Source of the DNA: Pseudorhodoplanes sinuspersici
GTDB taxonomy: Bacteria > Pseudomonadota > Alphaproteobacteria > Rhizobiales > Xanthobacteraceae
NCBI RefSeq assembly: GCF_002119765.1
Contig: NZ_CP021112.1
Coordinates: 924,501 to 988,500, forward strand
Direction: 5' to 3'
DNA: 64,000 nucleotides
Below are positions 1 through 10,303 of the stretch, one piece after another (positions within the stretch are counted from its first letter, which is position 1; each line of letters opens with the position of its first letter). The notes below the pieces were generated by a model, which did not search any database, was not told the origin of the DNA, and saw nothing but the letters and a program-made list of their open reading frames with translations. Both the position numbers and the translations under genes were made by a program.

Positions 1-408
1 GAGCCAGATATCGTAGCCGGCGAAGCCCGACGTAATGGTGACGATCTTGTAGGGGATCGGCGTCAGGCCCTTTAACAAGATGATCCACATGCCGTATTGG
101 GCATAGGCTTCACGGAAAGCCTCGACTTTGTCGCCGTAGCCGTAGAGCGCGATCAGCCACTGCCCGACCGAGTCATAGAGAAGGGCCCCAATGGCATAAC
201 CCAGCACGCCACCTGCGACCGAGGTCCAGGTGCAGATAAAGGCATAGGAATAGGCTTTTTCCGGCCGCGCCAGCGCCATCGGCACCAGCATCACATCGGG
301 CGGGACTGGAAAGACCGAACTTTCGAGGAACGAGACAATCCCCAGGATCCAGGTCGCAAACGGCTTGTAAGCCGCAGCGACGCACCAGTCGTACATCCGT
401 CGAAGCAT
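1..408 (-). CDS. YqaA/DedA-family membrane protein, partial at the window edge
   Basis: The reading frame opens at an ATG whose first base is 408 and stays open for 136 codons to position 1, so the 3' end lies outside the window. The product begins MLRRMYDWC and continues through hydrophobic stretches with 'FLESSVFPVPPDV' and 'PIPYKIVTI', which are typical of SNARE-associated (DedA/VTT, YqaA-like) inner-membrane proteins. Family members are proposed to be lipid scramblases or flippases that affect envelope homeostasis, but the function of this branch is not settled. hisE lies upstream on the same strand, 64 bp away. The family call is fairly sure; the role is not. Confidence 0.75.
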   Translation of the reverse strand, partial: MLRRMYDWCVAAAYKPFATWILGIVSFLESSVFPVPPDVMLVPMALARPEKAYSYAFICTWTSVAGGVLGYAIGALLYDSVGQWLIALYGYGDKVEAFREAYAQYGMWIILLKGLTPIPYKIVTITSGFAGYDIWL

Positions 409-472
409 GCGGAATCTGGGGTCCTGAGAATGAGAGGGAGATACGCCTGGGAGGAGGCGGCCGAGCGCAGGG

Positions 473-880
473 TCAATAGCCGGATCGGCGGCGCTTGGAA
501 ATGCTGCGGGGCCCCAGCGCGACGACTTTTCGTCGCACCGGCTCCTCCAAGGTATCATTCGCTGGCTGGGTCTTGGGCAATTTTTCGGCCAGGCCAAGCA
601 GCTTTTCGCGGCGCTCCATTTCCGCCCAGACGTCCTGCGGAGCGATGCCCATATCGGTCCAGAGCACAACGAGATTGTACAGCAGATCGGCGCTTTCGCG
701 GACCACGGCCTCACGATCGCCGCGCATCGCATCGATGACGACTTCGACGGCTTCCTCGGCCAGTTTCTTGGCGACCTTGGACCGCCCAGCACGGATCAGC
801 CGCGCCGTGCGCGACTGCACCGGATCGCCCGTCTGCAGGGCGAGCACAGACCTATGAAGGCGTTCGAGCGAATCACTCAT
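473..880 (-). CDS. hisE: Phosphoribosyl-ATP diphosphatase (HisE-like)
   Basis: A 135-residue protein of the all-alpha NTP pyrophosphatase superfamily. HisE converts phosphoribosyl-ATP to phosphoribosyl-AMP and diphosphate, the second step of histidine synthesis, in the cytoplasm. The diagnostic metal-binding pattern is visible: 'KLAEEAVEVVIDA' followed by 'ESADLLYNL', that is EExxE...ExxD. The usual length is about 105-110 residues. The extra residues are a basic C-terminal tail ending 'SISKRRRSGY'. It stands alone here, away from other his genes, which makes a paralogue in a different NTP-cleaning role possible. The ATG start follows an AT-rich leader (881-1001) that probably carries its promoter. 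Confidence 0.8.
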   Translation of the reverse strand: MSDSLERLHRSVLALQTGDPVQSRTARLIRAGRSKVAKKLAEEAVEVVIDAMRGDREAVVRESADLLYNLVVLWTDMGIAPQDVWAEMERREKLLGLAEKLPKTQPANDTLEEPVRRKVVALGPRSISKRRRSGY

Positions 881-1001
881 GATTACACATTACTCCAAAA
901 CACATTCAATTTTTGTTAATGAATAAGGCAAAAATAGCCCAATACCCTTAATCGCGCATAATGGTCCCGGGTTCCCCCTCCCGGCCGATGCGGGTGCGGC
1001 T

Positions 1002-4000
1002 TCACTCGTCCGTCGCCAACAGGCTGGCATTGCCGCCGGATGCGGCCGTGTTGACCGTCACCACCTGCTCGGTAGCAAAGCGCCGCAGATAATTAGGACC
1101 GCCCGCTTTCGGCCCTGTCCCCGACAGGCGCGTGCCGCCAAAGGGCTGCGTGCCGACCACCGCACCGATCATATTGCGGTTCACATAAACATTCCCGTTG
1201 GACAGCCGATCGGCGATCTGCATGACGCGCGCATCGATCCGGGAATGGATGCCGAGCGTCAGCCCGGTGCCGTTGCTTTCGATATCGTCGAGGAGTTGTG
1301 GCAGTTCGTGCGCACGCCAGCGGACGACATGCAGAATCGGCCCGAACACCTCCTCCTTGAGATCGGACGCGCGCGGCAACTCGATGATCGTCGGCGGCAC
1401 GAACAGACCCCGCGACGGCAGCGTATGATCACTGTCCCAACGATAGCGCACGCGGCTCGCGTGACTGTCGATCCAGCGGTCAAGCCGTTCCTTCGATTCG
1501 GTGTCGATCACCGGACCGACATGCGTTGATGGCTGCGAGGGATTGCCGAGCGTCAATTCGCGCGCTGCGCCCTCCACCATCTTGAAGACATGGTCGGCCA
1601 CATGCTCCTGCACACACAAAAGCCGCAGCGCCGAGCAGCGCTGACCGGCGGAGCGAAACACCGAACTGACCACATCGTCCGTCACTTGTTCCGGCAAGGC
1701 CGTGGCATCGACGATCATCGCATTCACACCACCGGTTTCGGCGACGAAAGGAACGATGGGCCCGTCCTTCTGCGCCAGCGTCCGGTTGATGATGCGCGCG
1801 ACCTCGGTCGAGCCGGTGAATGCGACACCGGCGACCCGCGAATCGTCGACCAGCGCACCTCCAGCTACACCGTCGCCGGTCACAAGTTGCAGCGCCGAGG
1901 TTGGAATGCCGGCCTCATGCAACAGACGCACGGCAGCGTAAGCAATCAATGGCGTCTGCTCGGCAGGTTTCGCCACGACGCTGTTACCGGCAGCCAGTGC
2001 CGCCGTCACCTGTCCGAGAAAAATCGCCAGCGGGAAATTCCATGGCGAGATGCAGACGAACACGCCGCGCCCGCGATAGCGCAGTTCGTTCGTCTCGCCG
2101 GTCGGCCCCGGCATCGCCTGCGGAGCCAGCGAGCGCCGCGCCTGCAAAGCGTAGTAGCGGCAATAATCGATGGCTTCGCGCCATTCGGCAACACAATCGT
2201 CGAGCGTCTTGCCGCCCTCGCTTTGCAACAGCGCAATGAAGGTGCCGCGCCGTTGCTCCAGCAGATCGCCGGCACGATCCAGCATCTGCGCACGTTTCTC
2301 AATCAGCGTAGCGGACCAGCGCGCGAAGCCCCCCTGTGCCGCCGCCATCGCGTCCCGCGCAACGGCCTCATCTGCGTCGGACACCTCTCCTATGGCTTCA
2401 CCGGTTGCCGGCGCCAGCACCGGCCGGCGCGTCGCTGTCCGCTCTTTGCCATCGATAATCGAATGCGCAGAATAGACCGGTTTCGCTTCAGCGATATCGG
2501 CGAGCAATTGCTTGAGGCTCGCGGCATCGCCAAATTCAACACCCGGCGAATTGCGACGCTCCGGTGCATAAAGATTCCGCGGCAACGGAATTTTCGAATG
2601 GCGCGCATGCGCGACTGACGTAATCCATTCGCGCGGACGCCGCAGGATTGTTTCGATCCGCACATTTGGATCGGCCGACACCGAGACGAACGACGTGTTG
2701 GCGCCATTTTCGAGCAGGCGCCGCACCAGATAAGCCAACAGGTCGCGATGACCGCCGACCGGAGCATACACCCGGCATTCGGCATCGGGATATTCACTGC
2801 GCAAGGCATCATAGAGTTCGACGCCCATGCCGTGCAGCCGCTGGAATTCATAGCCGCTGATGCCGCCGGCCTCTTCGATCACGCTGGCGACCGTTAGTGC
2901 ATTGTGAGTGGCAAATTGCGGATAGAGGCGCGGCCGCGCCGCCAGCAGTTGGCGCGCGCAATCCATATAGCAGAGGTCGGTCATCGCCTTGCGCGTGAAC
3001 ACCGGATAATCGGCAAGACCACGCTCCTGCGCCCGCTTGACCTCGGTGTCCCAATAGGCGCCCTTGACCAGACGGATCATGAGCCGGCGCGACAGCGCGT
3101 CGGCGGTGTCGTTCAGCCAGGTTATCACCGCCGGAGCCCGCTTCTGGTAGGCTTGGACCGCCAAACCGAAGCCGTCCCAGCCGGACAATGACGAATCCCG
3201 CAGAACAGCACTGATGATCTGCAGCGACAATTCCAGACGATCGGCCTCTTCTGCGTCGACGGTGAAGTTGAGGTCGTAGGTTTTTGCCTTGCGCGCGAGG
3301 TCCAGAAGCTGCGGCGTCAGCTCCGCCATCACGCGATCGTGTGACACCGCCTCATAGCGCGGATGTAATGCCGACAGCTTCACCGAGATGCCCGAGCGGT
3401 CCAGTAAGCTTGTGGCGCTCGACGTTTTGCCAATAACGTCGATGGCGTGCGCGTAAGCTTCGAAATGATGGGCGGCATCCGCCGCCGTGCGCGCGCCCTC
3501 GCCCAGCATGTCGAACGAGAAGCGCGATTCCTTGTCCGATTTCGCGCGCTCCAGCGCTTCGTCAATCGTTTGCCCGTGCACGAAATGCGAGCCAAGAAGC
3601 CGCATCGCCTGCCGTGTCGCAAGCCGCACCGCGGGCAAGCCCAGCCGCTTGGTCAGGCTTTCGAGAATATTTTCTGGCGTTTCTCCCGGCTGAATCAGGC
3701 GTGCGGTCATGCCCAACGTCCAGGCCGAGGCGGCAACCAGCAGCGTGTCCCCCTTGTGGTCCGGCTGCGACCAGTCCCGCCCCGCCAGCTTGTCCTCAAT
3801 CAGCCGGTCGGCCGTTGCCGCGTCCGGGACACGCAGCAGCGCCTCGGCCAGCACCATCAGCGCCAGCCCCTCCCGCGTCGATAATGAATAAGCGTGCAGG
3901 AAGTCGTCGATGCCGCCAACCCCGCCCGCATGCGAGCGAATGGCTTCGATCAGCCGCGTCGCCAGCGCATCAGTTCGTGCTTCGGCCTCAGCCAATTGCG

Positions 4001-4118
4001 GATCAGACAGCCATCGCCGGGCGAAATCCTCGTCCGGCGGCATATAGGGGGCGGCAAAGACCGGAAGGGCGCTGTTCCGCAGCTCGTTGTCGGCTCCAAC
4101 AGCGTCCGGCTTGCTCAT
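1002..4118 (-). CDS. putA: Bifunctional proline dehydrogenase / L-glutamate-gamma-semialdehyde dehydrogenase (PutA)
   Basis: A 1038-residue PutA that oxidises proline to glutamate in two steps, using FAD and then NAD+. The N-terminal half has proline-dehydrogenase barrel motifs such as '[12 protein letters not shown]', '[13 protein letters not shown]' and '[16 protein letters not shown]'. The C-terminal half is an aldehyde dehydrogenase, with '[12 protein letters not shown]', '[11 protein letters not shown]', the general-base region 'VAETGG' and the nucleophilic cysteine in '[10 protein letters not shown]'. The length fits the short PutA class, and no ribbon-helix-helix DNA-binding domain precedes the dehydrogenase, so it should not repress its own gene. 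No putR-like gene is adjacent. The ATG at 4118 faces the divergent ABC importer. Confidence 0.95.
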   Translation of the reverse strand: MSKPDAVGADNELRNSALPVFAAPYMPPDEDFARRWLSDPQLAEAEARTDALATRLIEAIRSHAGGVGGIDDFLHAYSLSTREGLALMVLAEALLRVPDAATADRLIEDKLAGRDWSQPDHKGDTLLVAASAWTLGMTARLIQPGETPENILESLTKRLGLPAVRLATRQAMRLLGSHFVHGQTIDEALERAKSDKESRFSFDMLGEGARTAADAAHHFEAYAHAIDVIGKTSSATSLLDRSGISVKLSALHPRYEAVSHDRVMAELTPQLLDLARKAKTYDLNFTVDAEEADRLELSLQIISAVLRDSSLSGWDGFGLAVQAYQKRAPAVITWLNDTADALSRRLMIRLVKGAYWDTEVKRAQERGLADYPVFTRKAMTDLCYMDCARQLLAARPRLYPQFATHNALTVASVIEEAGGISGYEFQRLHGMGVELYDALRSEYPDAECRVYAPVGGHRDLLAYLVRRLLENGANTSFVSVSADPNVRIETILRRPREWITSVAHARHSKIPLPRNLYAPERRNSPGVEFGDAASLKQLLADIAEAKPVYSAHSIIDGKERTATRRPVLAPATGEAIGEVSDADEAVARDAMAAAQGGFARWSATLIEKRAQMLDRAGDLLEQRRGTFIALLQSEGGKTLDDCVAEWREAIDYCRYYALQARRSLAPQAMPGPTGETNELRYRGRGVFVCISPWNFPLAIFLGQVTAALAAGNSVVAKPAEQTPLIAYAAVRLLHEAGIPTSALQLVTGDGVAGGALVDDSRVAGVAFTGSTEVARIINRTLAQKDGPIVPFVAETGGVNAMIVDATALPEQVTDDVVSSVFRSAGQRCSALRLLCVQEHVADHVFKMVEGAARELTLGNPSQPSTHVGPVIDTESKERLDRWIDSHASRVRYRWDSDHTLPSRGLFVPPTIIELPRASDLKEEVFGPILHVVRWRAHELPQLLDDIESNGTGLTLGIHSRIDARVMQIADRLSNGNVYVNRNMIGAVVGTQPFGGTRLSGTGPKAGGPNYLRRFATEQVVTVNTAASGGNASLLATDE

Positions 4119-4368
4119 CGTCGTCGCCTCCCGGCGATCATCTCTACGTGATTCAGTTAACGGCAGCAGTGCGCTAACAGGTGTGTATTTGCTCTCTGCC
4201 CGTCAATTCGGCACGATCTGCATCAGCACTGTGCAGCCGCATGCCGCGGCATCGTTCTACCTTGCTCTTTAAGGCGGCATGTTCTTTGCTGTTAACGTGA
4301 CGGTTATGTATGTGACGTCCTAGCCGGGCCTTAAAGAGCTGCTGGACGGAGTCGGGAAAGGATAAAAA
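4119..4368. promoter_or_regulatory. Divergent control region between putA and an ABC importer
   Basis: A 250-bp gap between two outward-facing genes, so both promoters must lie here. It holds a perfect 12-bp palindrome, ATGCCGCGGCAT, at 4241-4252, roughly midway, which could be an operator. A purine-rich Shine-Dalgarno (GGAAAGGA) precedes the ATG at 4369. I see no TPP or other known riboswitch before the importer gene. Confidence 0.4.
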
Positions 4369-5397
4369 ATGTCGATTGTTGCGGAAGCATTCCGGAGGAC
4401 CGGCGTCATCGTCGCCGTTGCAACGGCGCTCGGTTGTGGTTCGGCCATGGCCCAGACCCCCGTAAAATTCACGCTCGACTGGAAATTCGAGGGCCCGGCG
4501 GCCCCGTTTCTGGTCGCAGCCGACAAGGGCTACTACAAGGCCGAAGGGCTGGACGTGACCATCGACACCGCGGGTGGCTCGCTCGAGCCGCTGAACCGCA
4601 TCGCGTCCGGCACCTATGACATCGGCTTCGGTGATATCAACTCGCTGATCAAGTTCCGCGACGCCAATCCCAACGTGCCGATCAAGGCCATCTTCATGGT
4701 CTATAATAAGCCGGCCTTCTCGATCGTCTCGCGCAAGAGCCGCGGCGTCACCACGCCTAAGGAACTTGAAGGCAAAAAGCTCGGCGCTCCGGCCCCGGAC
4801 GGCGCCTATGCGCAGTGGAAGATCTTCACCCAGGCCAACGGCATCGATCCCTCAAAAGTGACCATCGAGAATGTTGGCTTCCCGGTTCGCGAACCGATGC
4901 TGGCCGCTGGTCAGGTCGACGCCATCACCGGCTTCTCCTTCTCGTCCTACATCAACCTGAAGGATCGCGGCGTACCGGCTGACGACATCGTCGTGATGCT
5001 GATGGCCGATTACGGCGTCAATCTCTACGGCAATGCGATCATCGTGAATCCGAAATTCGCGGCCGAGAAGCCGGAAGTGGTCAAGAAGTTCCTGAATGCC
5101 TTCCTGAAGGGGCTGAAGGACACCGTAAAGTCGCCGGAAACGGCGGTCGATTCTGTTATCAAGCGCAACGATGTCGCCAAGAAGGATGTCGAGCTTGAGC
5201 GGCTCAAGATGGCGCTGAAGGACAACATCCTGACGCCCGAGGTGAAAGCGAACGGGTTTGGTAGTGTTGACGCCGATCGTCTGGACAAGTCGATCGACCA
5301 GATCGCCATCACTTACGATTTCAAGAACGGAAAGCCCAAGGGCGAAACCATCTTCGATGCGTCCTTCCTGCCGGCTGCGGCCGACCGCAAGCTGTAA
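4369..5397 (+). CDS. NMT1/THI5-like ABC transporter substrate-binding protein
   Basis: A 342-residue periplasmic binding protein with a clear signal peptide ending 'GSAMAQT' (about residue 29). The NMT1/SsuA-type pattern 'FTLDWKFEGPAAPFLVAADKG' then 'YYKAEGLDV' starts the mature domain, and 'GTYDIGFGDINSLI' follows. This family binds thiamine pyrimidine precursors, sulfonates, nitrate or aromatic acids, and the sequence does not reveal which. It is the first gene of a three-gene importer (4369-6988) with the ATPase 23 bp downstream. The ATG has a strong GGAAAGGA ribosome site. Confidence 0.88.
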   Translation: MSIVAEAFRRTGVIVAVATALGCGSAMAQTPVKFTLDWKFEGPAAPFLVAADKGYYKAEGLDVTIDTAGGSLEPLNRIASGTYDIGFGDINSLIKFRDANPNVPIKAIFMVYNKPAFSIVSRKSRGVTTPKELEGKKLGAPAPDGAYAQWKIFTQANGIDPSKVTIENVGFPVREPMLAAGQVDAITGFSFSSYINLKDRGVPADDIVVMLMADYGVNLYGNAIIVNPKFAAEKPEVVKKFLNAFLKGLKDTVKSPETAVDSVIKRNDVAKKDVELERLKMALKDNILTPEVKANGFGSVDADRLDKSIDQIAITYDFKNGKPKGETIFDASFLPAAADRKL

Positions 5398-5420
5398 GCT
5401 CGGCTGACCCTGGGGGAACG

Positions 5421-6218
5421 ATGGAGCCCGGCTTCGTATCGCTTGACGGCGTCAGTCACCGCTATGGCGGGATTGCAGCCGGGCCCGAGGGCGTTCTCGC
5501 CGTTCAGGATCTGACCATCAATATCAACCGCGGCGAATTTGCCGCGGTTGTCGGCCCGTCCGGTTGCGGCAAATCGACATTGATGAAACTGGCCACGGGG
5601 CTGCAATTCCCGTTCGCCGGCCATGTCCGCGTCGCCAATCAGGCCGTGACCAAACCGGTCAAGATCGCCGGCATGGCGTTCCAGGCGCCGACGCTGTTGC
5701 CGTGGCGGACGACACTGGAAAATCTGCTGCTGCCGCTGGAAATCGTGCAGCCACACCGCAGAGAACTGCGCCGGAACAAAGCACAATATGTCGAACGCGC
5801 CGAGAAGCTTCTCGCCTCGGTGGGCCTCGGCGGCTTCGGCAGCAAGTTTCCCTGGCAATTGTCCGGCGGCATGCAGCAGCGCACATCGCTCTGCCGCGCG
5901 CTGATCCATGAACCGCAATTGCTGATGCTGGACGAACCATTCGGCGCACTCGACGCCTTCACGCGCGAGGAATTGTGGTGCGTGATCCGCGACCTTCATG
6001 CGGCGCGTGGCATCACCGTGGTTCTCGTGACCCACGATCTGCGCGAGGCCGTGTTTCTCGCTGACCGCATTTTCGTGATGTCGCAGCGGCCCGGCCGTAT
6101 TCTGGTGGAAAAGAAAATCGAGCTGCCGCGTCCGCGCGAACTCGACGTGACCTTCACCAAGGAATTCCAGGACATCGTGCAGGAATTGCGCGGACACATC
6201 GTGCAGGCCCGGCAATGA
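5421..6218 (+). CDS. ABC transporter ATP-binding protein (SsuB/TauB type)
   Basis: A 265-residue cytoplasmic ATPase that powers the importer encoded around it. Walker A is 'GPSGCGKST' (about residues 48-56), the Q-loop is 'FQAPTLLPW', the signature is 'LSGGMQQR' and Walker B is 'LLMLDEPFGALD', followed by the switch histidine in 'VLVTHD'. The subfamily is the nitrate/taurine/sulfonate one. The gene overlaps the permease start by 4 bp (ATGA), so the two are translationally coupled. Confidence 0.92.
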   Translation: MEPGFVSLDGVSHRYGGIAAGPEGVLAVQDLTININRGEFAAVVGPSGCGKSTLMKLATGLQFPFAGHVRVANQAVTKPVKIAGMAFQAPTLLPWRTTLENLLLPLEIVQPHRRELRRNKAQYVERAEKLLASVGLGGFGSKFPWQLSGGMQQRTSLCRALIHEPQLLMLDEPFGALDAFTREELWCVIRDLHAARGITVVLVTHDLREAVFLADRIFVMSQRPGRILVEKKIELPRPRELDVTFTKEFQDIVQELRGHIVQARQ

Positions 6219-6988
6219 AGAACGCTCAGGTCTTCATTCGGCTGGCTCCCTGGATCTGCACCGTCGCGCTGTTCCTGATCTGGGAACTCATCTGCCGCGT
6301 TTTCCAGATTCCGGAATTCTTCCTGCCGCCGCCAACCGCAGTGTTTAAAGCCAGCATCGATTACTGGCCGGCGCTCCTGCGCAATTCCTGGATCACGCTG
6401 GAAACCACGATGCTGGGTTTCCTGCTCGCAGTCGGCTTCGGCCTCGCGCTCGGCCTCGTGGTGGGCTGGTCACGAACCATCTATGCCGGTTTGTACCCGC
6501 TGATGATCGGCTTCAATGCCATTCCCAAGGTTGCTGTCGTGCCGATCCTCGTCTTGTGGTTCGGCATCGGCTTCATCCCGGCGGTGCTCACGGCATTCCT
6601 GATTTCGTTCTTTCCGATCGTCGTCAACGTTGCGACTGGTCTCGCGACCATCGAGCCCGAACTCGAGGACGTGCTGAAGGCACTCGGCGCATCCAAACTG
6701 GACATCATGCGCAAAGTCGGCATTCCTCGTTCTCTTCCGTACTTTTTCGGCTCGCTGAAGGTGGCGATCACGCTGGCTTTCGTGGGTTCAGTCGTCTCCG
6801 AAAGCGTCGCGTCCAACAACGGCATCGGCAACCTGATGCTGCAGGCACAGGCACAGTTCAATGTGCCCCTGATCTTTGCGGGACTGCTTGCGCTCGCGAT
6901 CGAGGGTATCGCGATGTATTGGGTGATGGCGGTGCTGGAGCAACGGATGACCGGCTGGGCACAGCGTTCGGGTTTCGCTCAAAACTAA
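6215..6988 (+). CDS. ABC transporter permease (SsuC/TauC type)
   Basis: A 257-residue inner-membrane permease with about six hydrophobic segments. The coupling-helix (EAA) region reads 'EDVLKALGASKLDIMRKVGIPRSLPYFFGSLK', matching the BPD_transp_1 family. It is the last gene of the importer operon that begins at 4369, and its stop lies at the edge of an intergenic palindromic repeat that could end the transcript. The convergent LysR gene starts beyond it. Confidence 0.9.
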   Translation: MKNAQVFIRLAPWICTVALFLIWELICRVFQIPEFFLPPPTAVFKASIDYWPALLRNSWITLETTMLGFLLAVGFGLALGLVVGWSRTIYAGLYPLMIGFNAIPKVAVVPILVLWFGIGFIPAVLTAFLISFFPIVVNVATGLATIEPELEDVLKALGASKLDIMRKVGIPRSLPYFFGSLKVAITLAFVGSVVSESVASNNGIGNLMLQAQAQFNVPLIFAGLLALAIEGIAMYWVMAVLEQRMTGWAQRSGFAQN

Positions 6989-7090
6989 AGCGTTTTCGAG
7001 CGAAGTGGGTACCGGTTCGCGTGAAGAAAACGCGTCAAAACAAAAAAAGCTAGAGCCCCGGCTTTGATTCCATCAACGCCAGGGCTCTAG
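6987..7090. repeat. Two-palindrome mosaic intergenic repeat (RIME-like)
   Basis: Just after the permease stop lie two palindromic modules about 10 bp apart. The first (about 6990-7033) pairs GCGTTTTC with GAAAACGC around a GCGAA/TTCGC inner stem. The second (7050-7090) pairs CTAGAGCCC with GGGCTCTAG. From memory this layout matches a dispersed intergenic element common in Rhizobiales genomes. It may also serve as a terminator between the importer operon and the convergent LysR gene. Only one copy is in this window. Confidence 0.7.
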
Positions 7091-7159
7091 TCGTGAAATC
7101 CGCACCGGTTCTGGATCACGCTGGAGCCTTCCCGGCTTGGATGGAATCCGGCATCCGAC

Positions 7160-8059
7160 CTAGGCAGGATTGCTGGACAGAGCCTTTGCCACTTGCGAGG
7201 ACGCATCGGCGTACAAGAGGTCGCGCACGGCGTCGGCAAGTTCTTCCAGCACGATCCGCTCACCGTTTTCGCCAAGACAGATACCGAAATAGACATCGTT
7301 GACCGGCGGCAGCGGCGCATCCTCCCATGACTCAAACCCTGCCCTCTTCGCCAATCGTGACGGCATGACACTGACGCCGAGGCCGCTGCTGACGGCAGCA
7401 AAGATGCTCGCTTCACTCGCTCCGACGAAAACGATCTCATAGGGCCGCTCCGCTCTGTTAAGCGCCCTCAAGGCCAACCGGTGATATGCGCAAATTTCAC
7501 CGAATGTCACCAGCGGCACCGGAGAATCGTGATCGAGCTGCAACGACGGATTCCGCACCCAGACCATCGGCTCAGCCCACTGATGACGCGCATCCGTCAT
7601 GACATCACCTTCTGACAATCCGATCAGCAGGTCGAGATCGCCCTGCCGCAGATCGCGCGACATGATGTCAAAATGTTCACCGCGAACCGAGAAACGAAGG
7701 GCGGGATAGCGCTGCTTGAACTCGGCCAGCAATGGCGGCAGCAATGGCGCTGCGAAATCACCGGAGACACCGATCCGAACGGATTGCGCCGACAATTTCG
7801 GAACGGAGATTTCCACAATCTGGTCGTTGATGCTCAACATACGGCGAGCAAAGTTCACGACGAGACGCCCTGATGGCGTCAAGCTAACGCCAGGGGCGCT
7901 CTTGTCGAATAATTCACTCTCCAGCAGGATCTGCAATCGCTTGATCTGTGCACTGACTGCAGGTTGCGTCACACCAAGCGACTGAGCCGCTTTCGTAAAG
8001 CTGCGGAAATCCACGACTGCAACCAGAGTTCGCAGAAGTTCCGTCGGGATGTTGATCAT
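7160..8059 (-). CDS. LysR-family transcriptional regulator
   Basis: A 299-residue LysR-type regulator. The N-terminal winged helix-turn-helix is plain: 'LLRTLVAVVDFRSFTKAAQSLGVTQPAVSAQIKRLQ' spans residues 8-43. A substrate-binding effector domain follows ('VRIGVSGDFAAPLLPPLLAEF...'). It converges on the importer at 4369-6988 and diverges from the ABC exporter at 8285, with 225 bp between the starts. LysR proteins usually act on the divergent neighbour, so the exporter is the first candidate target. The ligand is unknown. Confidence 0.92.
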   Translation of the reverse strand: MINIPTELLRTLVAVVDFRSFTKAAQSLGVTQPAVSAQIKRLQILLESELFDKSAPGVSLTPSGRLVVNFARRMLSINDQIVEISVPKLSAQSVRIGVSGDFAAPLLPPLLAEFKQRYPALRFSVRGEHFDIMSRDLRQGDLDLLIGLSEGDVMTDARHQWAEPMVWVRNPSLQLDHDSPVPLVTFGEICAYHRLALRALNRAERPYEIVFVGASEASIFAAVSSGLGVSVMPSRLAKRAGFESWEDAPLPPVNDVYFGICLGENGERIVLEELADAVRDLLYADASSQVAKALSSNPA

Positions 8060-8284
8060 TCGCCAAGTCTTGGAAGGTGTTATTTTTCACATGTTTATTC
8101 TGCGTATTCTGGCATAGACTCGCGGACGGTGTGCATATAACTGCAATCACATGTAGTTTATTGATGATAACGATGTGGAAGATGAACGAAGAGCCATTCA
8201 TCTGTTCACATAGCCGGGTAGTTTCGTAGCGGATAAATCCTAGGTTGCGTTGAGTACGACGTTCTAGTGGAACCCTACGAACAA

Positions 8285-10072
8285 ATGAATCTCTTTCGCC
8301 TCTATGGTCGCGTTCTCGCGCTGCTTGGCCCCGAAGCCAAGCTGGGATGGTTTCTCGCCTTCTCGAACGTTGCGCTGGCTGCGGCGCAATTTGCTGAGCC
8401 AGTCCTGTTCGGCCGCATCATCGATGCGCTGGCCGGCTCTCAGAAACAGGGCACGACGCTGACCTTCGAGGGGCTGTTGCCCCTCCTGGGCGCATGGGCC
8501 GGCTTCGGACTTTTCACGATCCTGTGCGGCGTCTTCATCGCCCTGCATGCTGACCGCCTTTCACATCGTCGGCGGCAGGCCGTTCTGACCGACTATTTCG
8601 AGCATGTCCTGCAACTGCCGCTTGCCTATCACGGCGGCTCGCATTCCGGCCGGCTCATGAAGGTGATGCTGACCGGCACGGACTCGCTCTGGGGTCTTTG
8701 GCTCTCGTTCTTCCGCGAGAATTTCGCGGCTCTTGTTTCGCTCTTCATTTTGCTGCCGCTGTCGCTGTTCCTGAATTGGCGGCTGGCGACGCTGCTTATC
8801 ATTCTATGCGCGATCTTTGCTGCCCTCACGAGTTACGTCCTGCACCGGACCAGCGAATTGCAGACATCGGTCGAGAAGTATTATTCCGACCTTGCCGAAC
8901 GCGCTTCGGACGCCCTTGGCAACGTCGCGCTGGTGCAAAGCTTCGCCCGCGTCGAGGCCGAGGTCATGGGCCTGCGCATGGTGGTCGAGAGGCTGCTGGG
9001 CGCGCAGATGCCGGTGTTGTCCTGGTGGGCGGTGATGACGGTTCTGACACGTGCGTCAACCACCATCACACTGCTATCGATCTTCCTGCTCGGGACATGG
9101 CTGTTCTTTCACGGACTCACCACCATCGGCGAAATCGTGATGTTCATGAGTTTCGCCACCATGCTGGTGACGAAACTCGAACAGGTTGCAGGCTTCATCA
9201 ACAGCGTCTTCATGGTGGCGCCGCGGCTCAAGGAATTCTTCGACGTTCTCGACACCACCCCCTCCGTTCGCGACACGCCGAATGCCATCGACCCTGGCCG
9301 GGTCACAGGCGACGTCCGTTTTGAAGACGTCTCCTTCTCCTATGACGGCAAGCGGCCCGCCATCGCCGACCTGACTTTCCACGCCAGGCCAGGCGAAGTG
9401 ATCGCGCTGGTCGGCCCGACCGGCGCCGGCAAGACCACGGCGCTGGCGCTGCTGCATCGCGTGTTCGATCCGCAATCGGGCCGTATCACCATCGACGGCA
9501 CCGACTTGAAGGCGATGAAACTCTCTGCCCTGCGCCGGAATATCGGCGTCGTGTTCCAGGAAGTGCTGCTATTCAATCGGTCCATCCGCGAGAATCTGCT
9601 TGCCGGAAAATCCGATGCAACCGATGCCGAAATGTATGAGGCTTTGCGGCGCGCACAGGCGATCGATTTCGTCGAGCGCAATCCGGAAAAGCTGAACGCG
9701 ATTGTCGGTGAGCGCGGACGTTTCCTGTCGGGCGGCGAGCGTCAAAGATTGTCGATCGCCCGCGCGCTTCTCAAAAATCCACCAATCCTGATTCTCGATG
9801 AAGCCACCTCCGCGCTCGATGCGGCCACCGAACTCAAGGTACAGGCCGCGCTTGACGAGGTGATGAAAGACCGCACCACCTTCGTCATCGCACATCGGCT
9901 GGCCACCATCCGCAATGCGACGCACATTCTGGTTTTCCGCGACGGACGCGTCATCGAGACAGGCAGCTTCGACGAACTCGTGGCGCAGGAGGGCGCATTT
10001 GCGGAGTTGGCCCGCTCGCAATTTCTTGTCAGAGAGAAACGGGACAGTCCCGGCGAAGACGCGGCCGAATAG
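8285..10072 (+). CDS. ABC exporter, fused membrane and ATPase domains (NdvA/ChvA-like glucan exporter)
   Basis: A half-transporter of 595 residues that should work as a homodimer in the inner membrane. Residues about 10-300 form the six-helix exporter domain. The C-terminal ATPase carries Walker A 'GPTGAGKTT', the signature 'LSGGERQR' and Walker B '[12 protein letters not shown]'. The opening ('LFRLYGRVL', '[13 protein letters not shown]') resembles the rhizobial cyclic beta-1,2-glucan exporters NdvA/ChvA, but the ndvB synthase is not in this window, so the substrate is inferred. I chose the ATG at 8285. A GTG at 8267 would add six residues and has no better ribosome site. Confidence 0.82.
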   Translation: MNLFRLYGRVLALLGPEAKLGWFLAFSNVALAAAQFAEPVLFGRIIDALAGSQKQGTTLTFEGLLPLLGAWAGFGLFTILCGVFIALHADRLSHRRRQAVLTDYFEHVLQLPLAYHGGSHSGRLMKVMLTGTDSLWGLWLSFFRENFAALVSLFILLPLSLFLNWRLATLLIILCAIFAALTSYVLHRTSELQTSVEKYYSDLAERASDALGNVALVQSFARVEAEVMGLRMVVERLLGAQMPVLSWWAVMTVLTRASTTITLLSIFLLGTWLFFHGLTTIGEIVMFMSFATMLVTKLEQVAGFINSVFMVAPRLKEFFDVLDTTPSVRDTPNAIDPGRVTGDVRFEDVSFSYDGKRPAIADLTFHARPGEVIALVGPTGAGKTTALALLHRVFDPQSGRITIDGTDLKAMKLSALRRNIGVVFQEVLLFNRSIRENLLAGKSDATDAEMYEALRRAQAIDFVERNPEKLNAIVGERGRFLSGGERQRLSIARALLKNPPILILDEATSALDAATELKVQAALDEVMKDRTTFVIAHRLATIRNATHILVFRDGRVIETGSFDELVAQEGAFAELARSQFLVREKRDSPGEDAAE

Positions 10073-10303
10073 GCGACATCGACGGTCGGTAACCACATTT
10101 CCGGGAACCCGTGCCATGAGAGCCTGTCCCCATTGAGGCGTCGAACTTTGGTCGTTTTCTTGGGGAATGAGCAGGTTCGGGACGCAAAATCGTAGGGGTT
10201 CCGGACTTCCACTTTGCTTTCCGGGACCTGATCGGCGTAAATTGAGTCATCTCTTACCCGACATAGTTCCGATGGGCCGACACCAGCAACCGGACTGTAT
10301 GAC

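Noticed and set aside
97-738. Plus-strand frame across the DedA and hisE genes
   Set aside because: It is antisense to two recognisable proteins and has no motif of its own.
4119-4368. A TPP riboswitch before the NMT1/THI5-like importer
   Set aside because: The conserved CUGAGA and ACCUGA-type elements of the THI box are not present.
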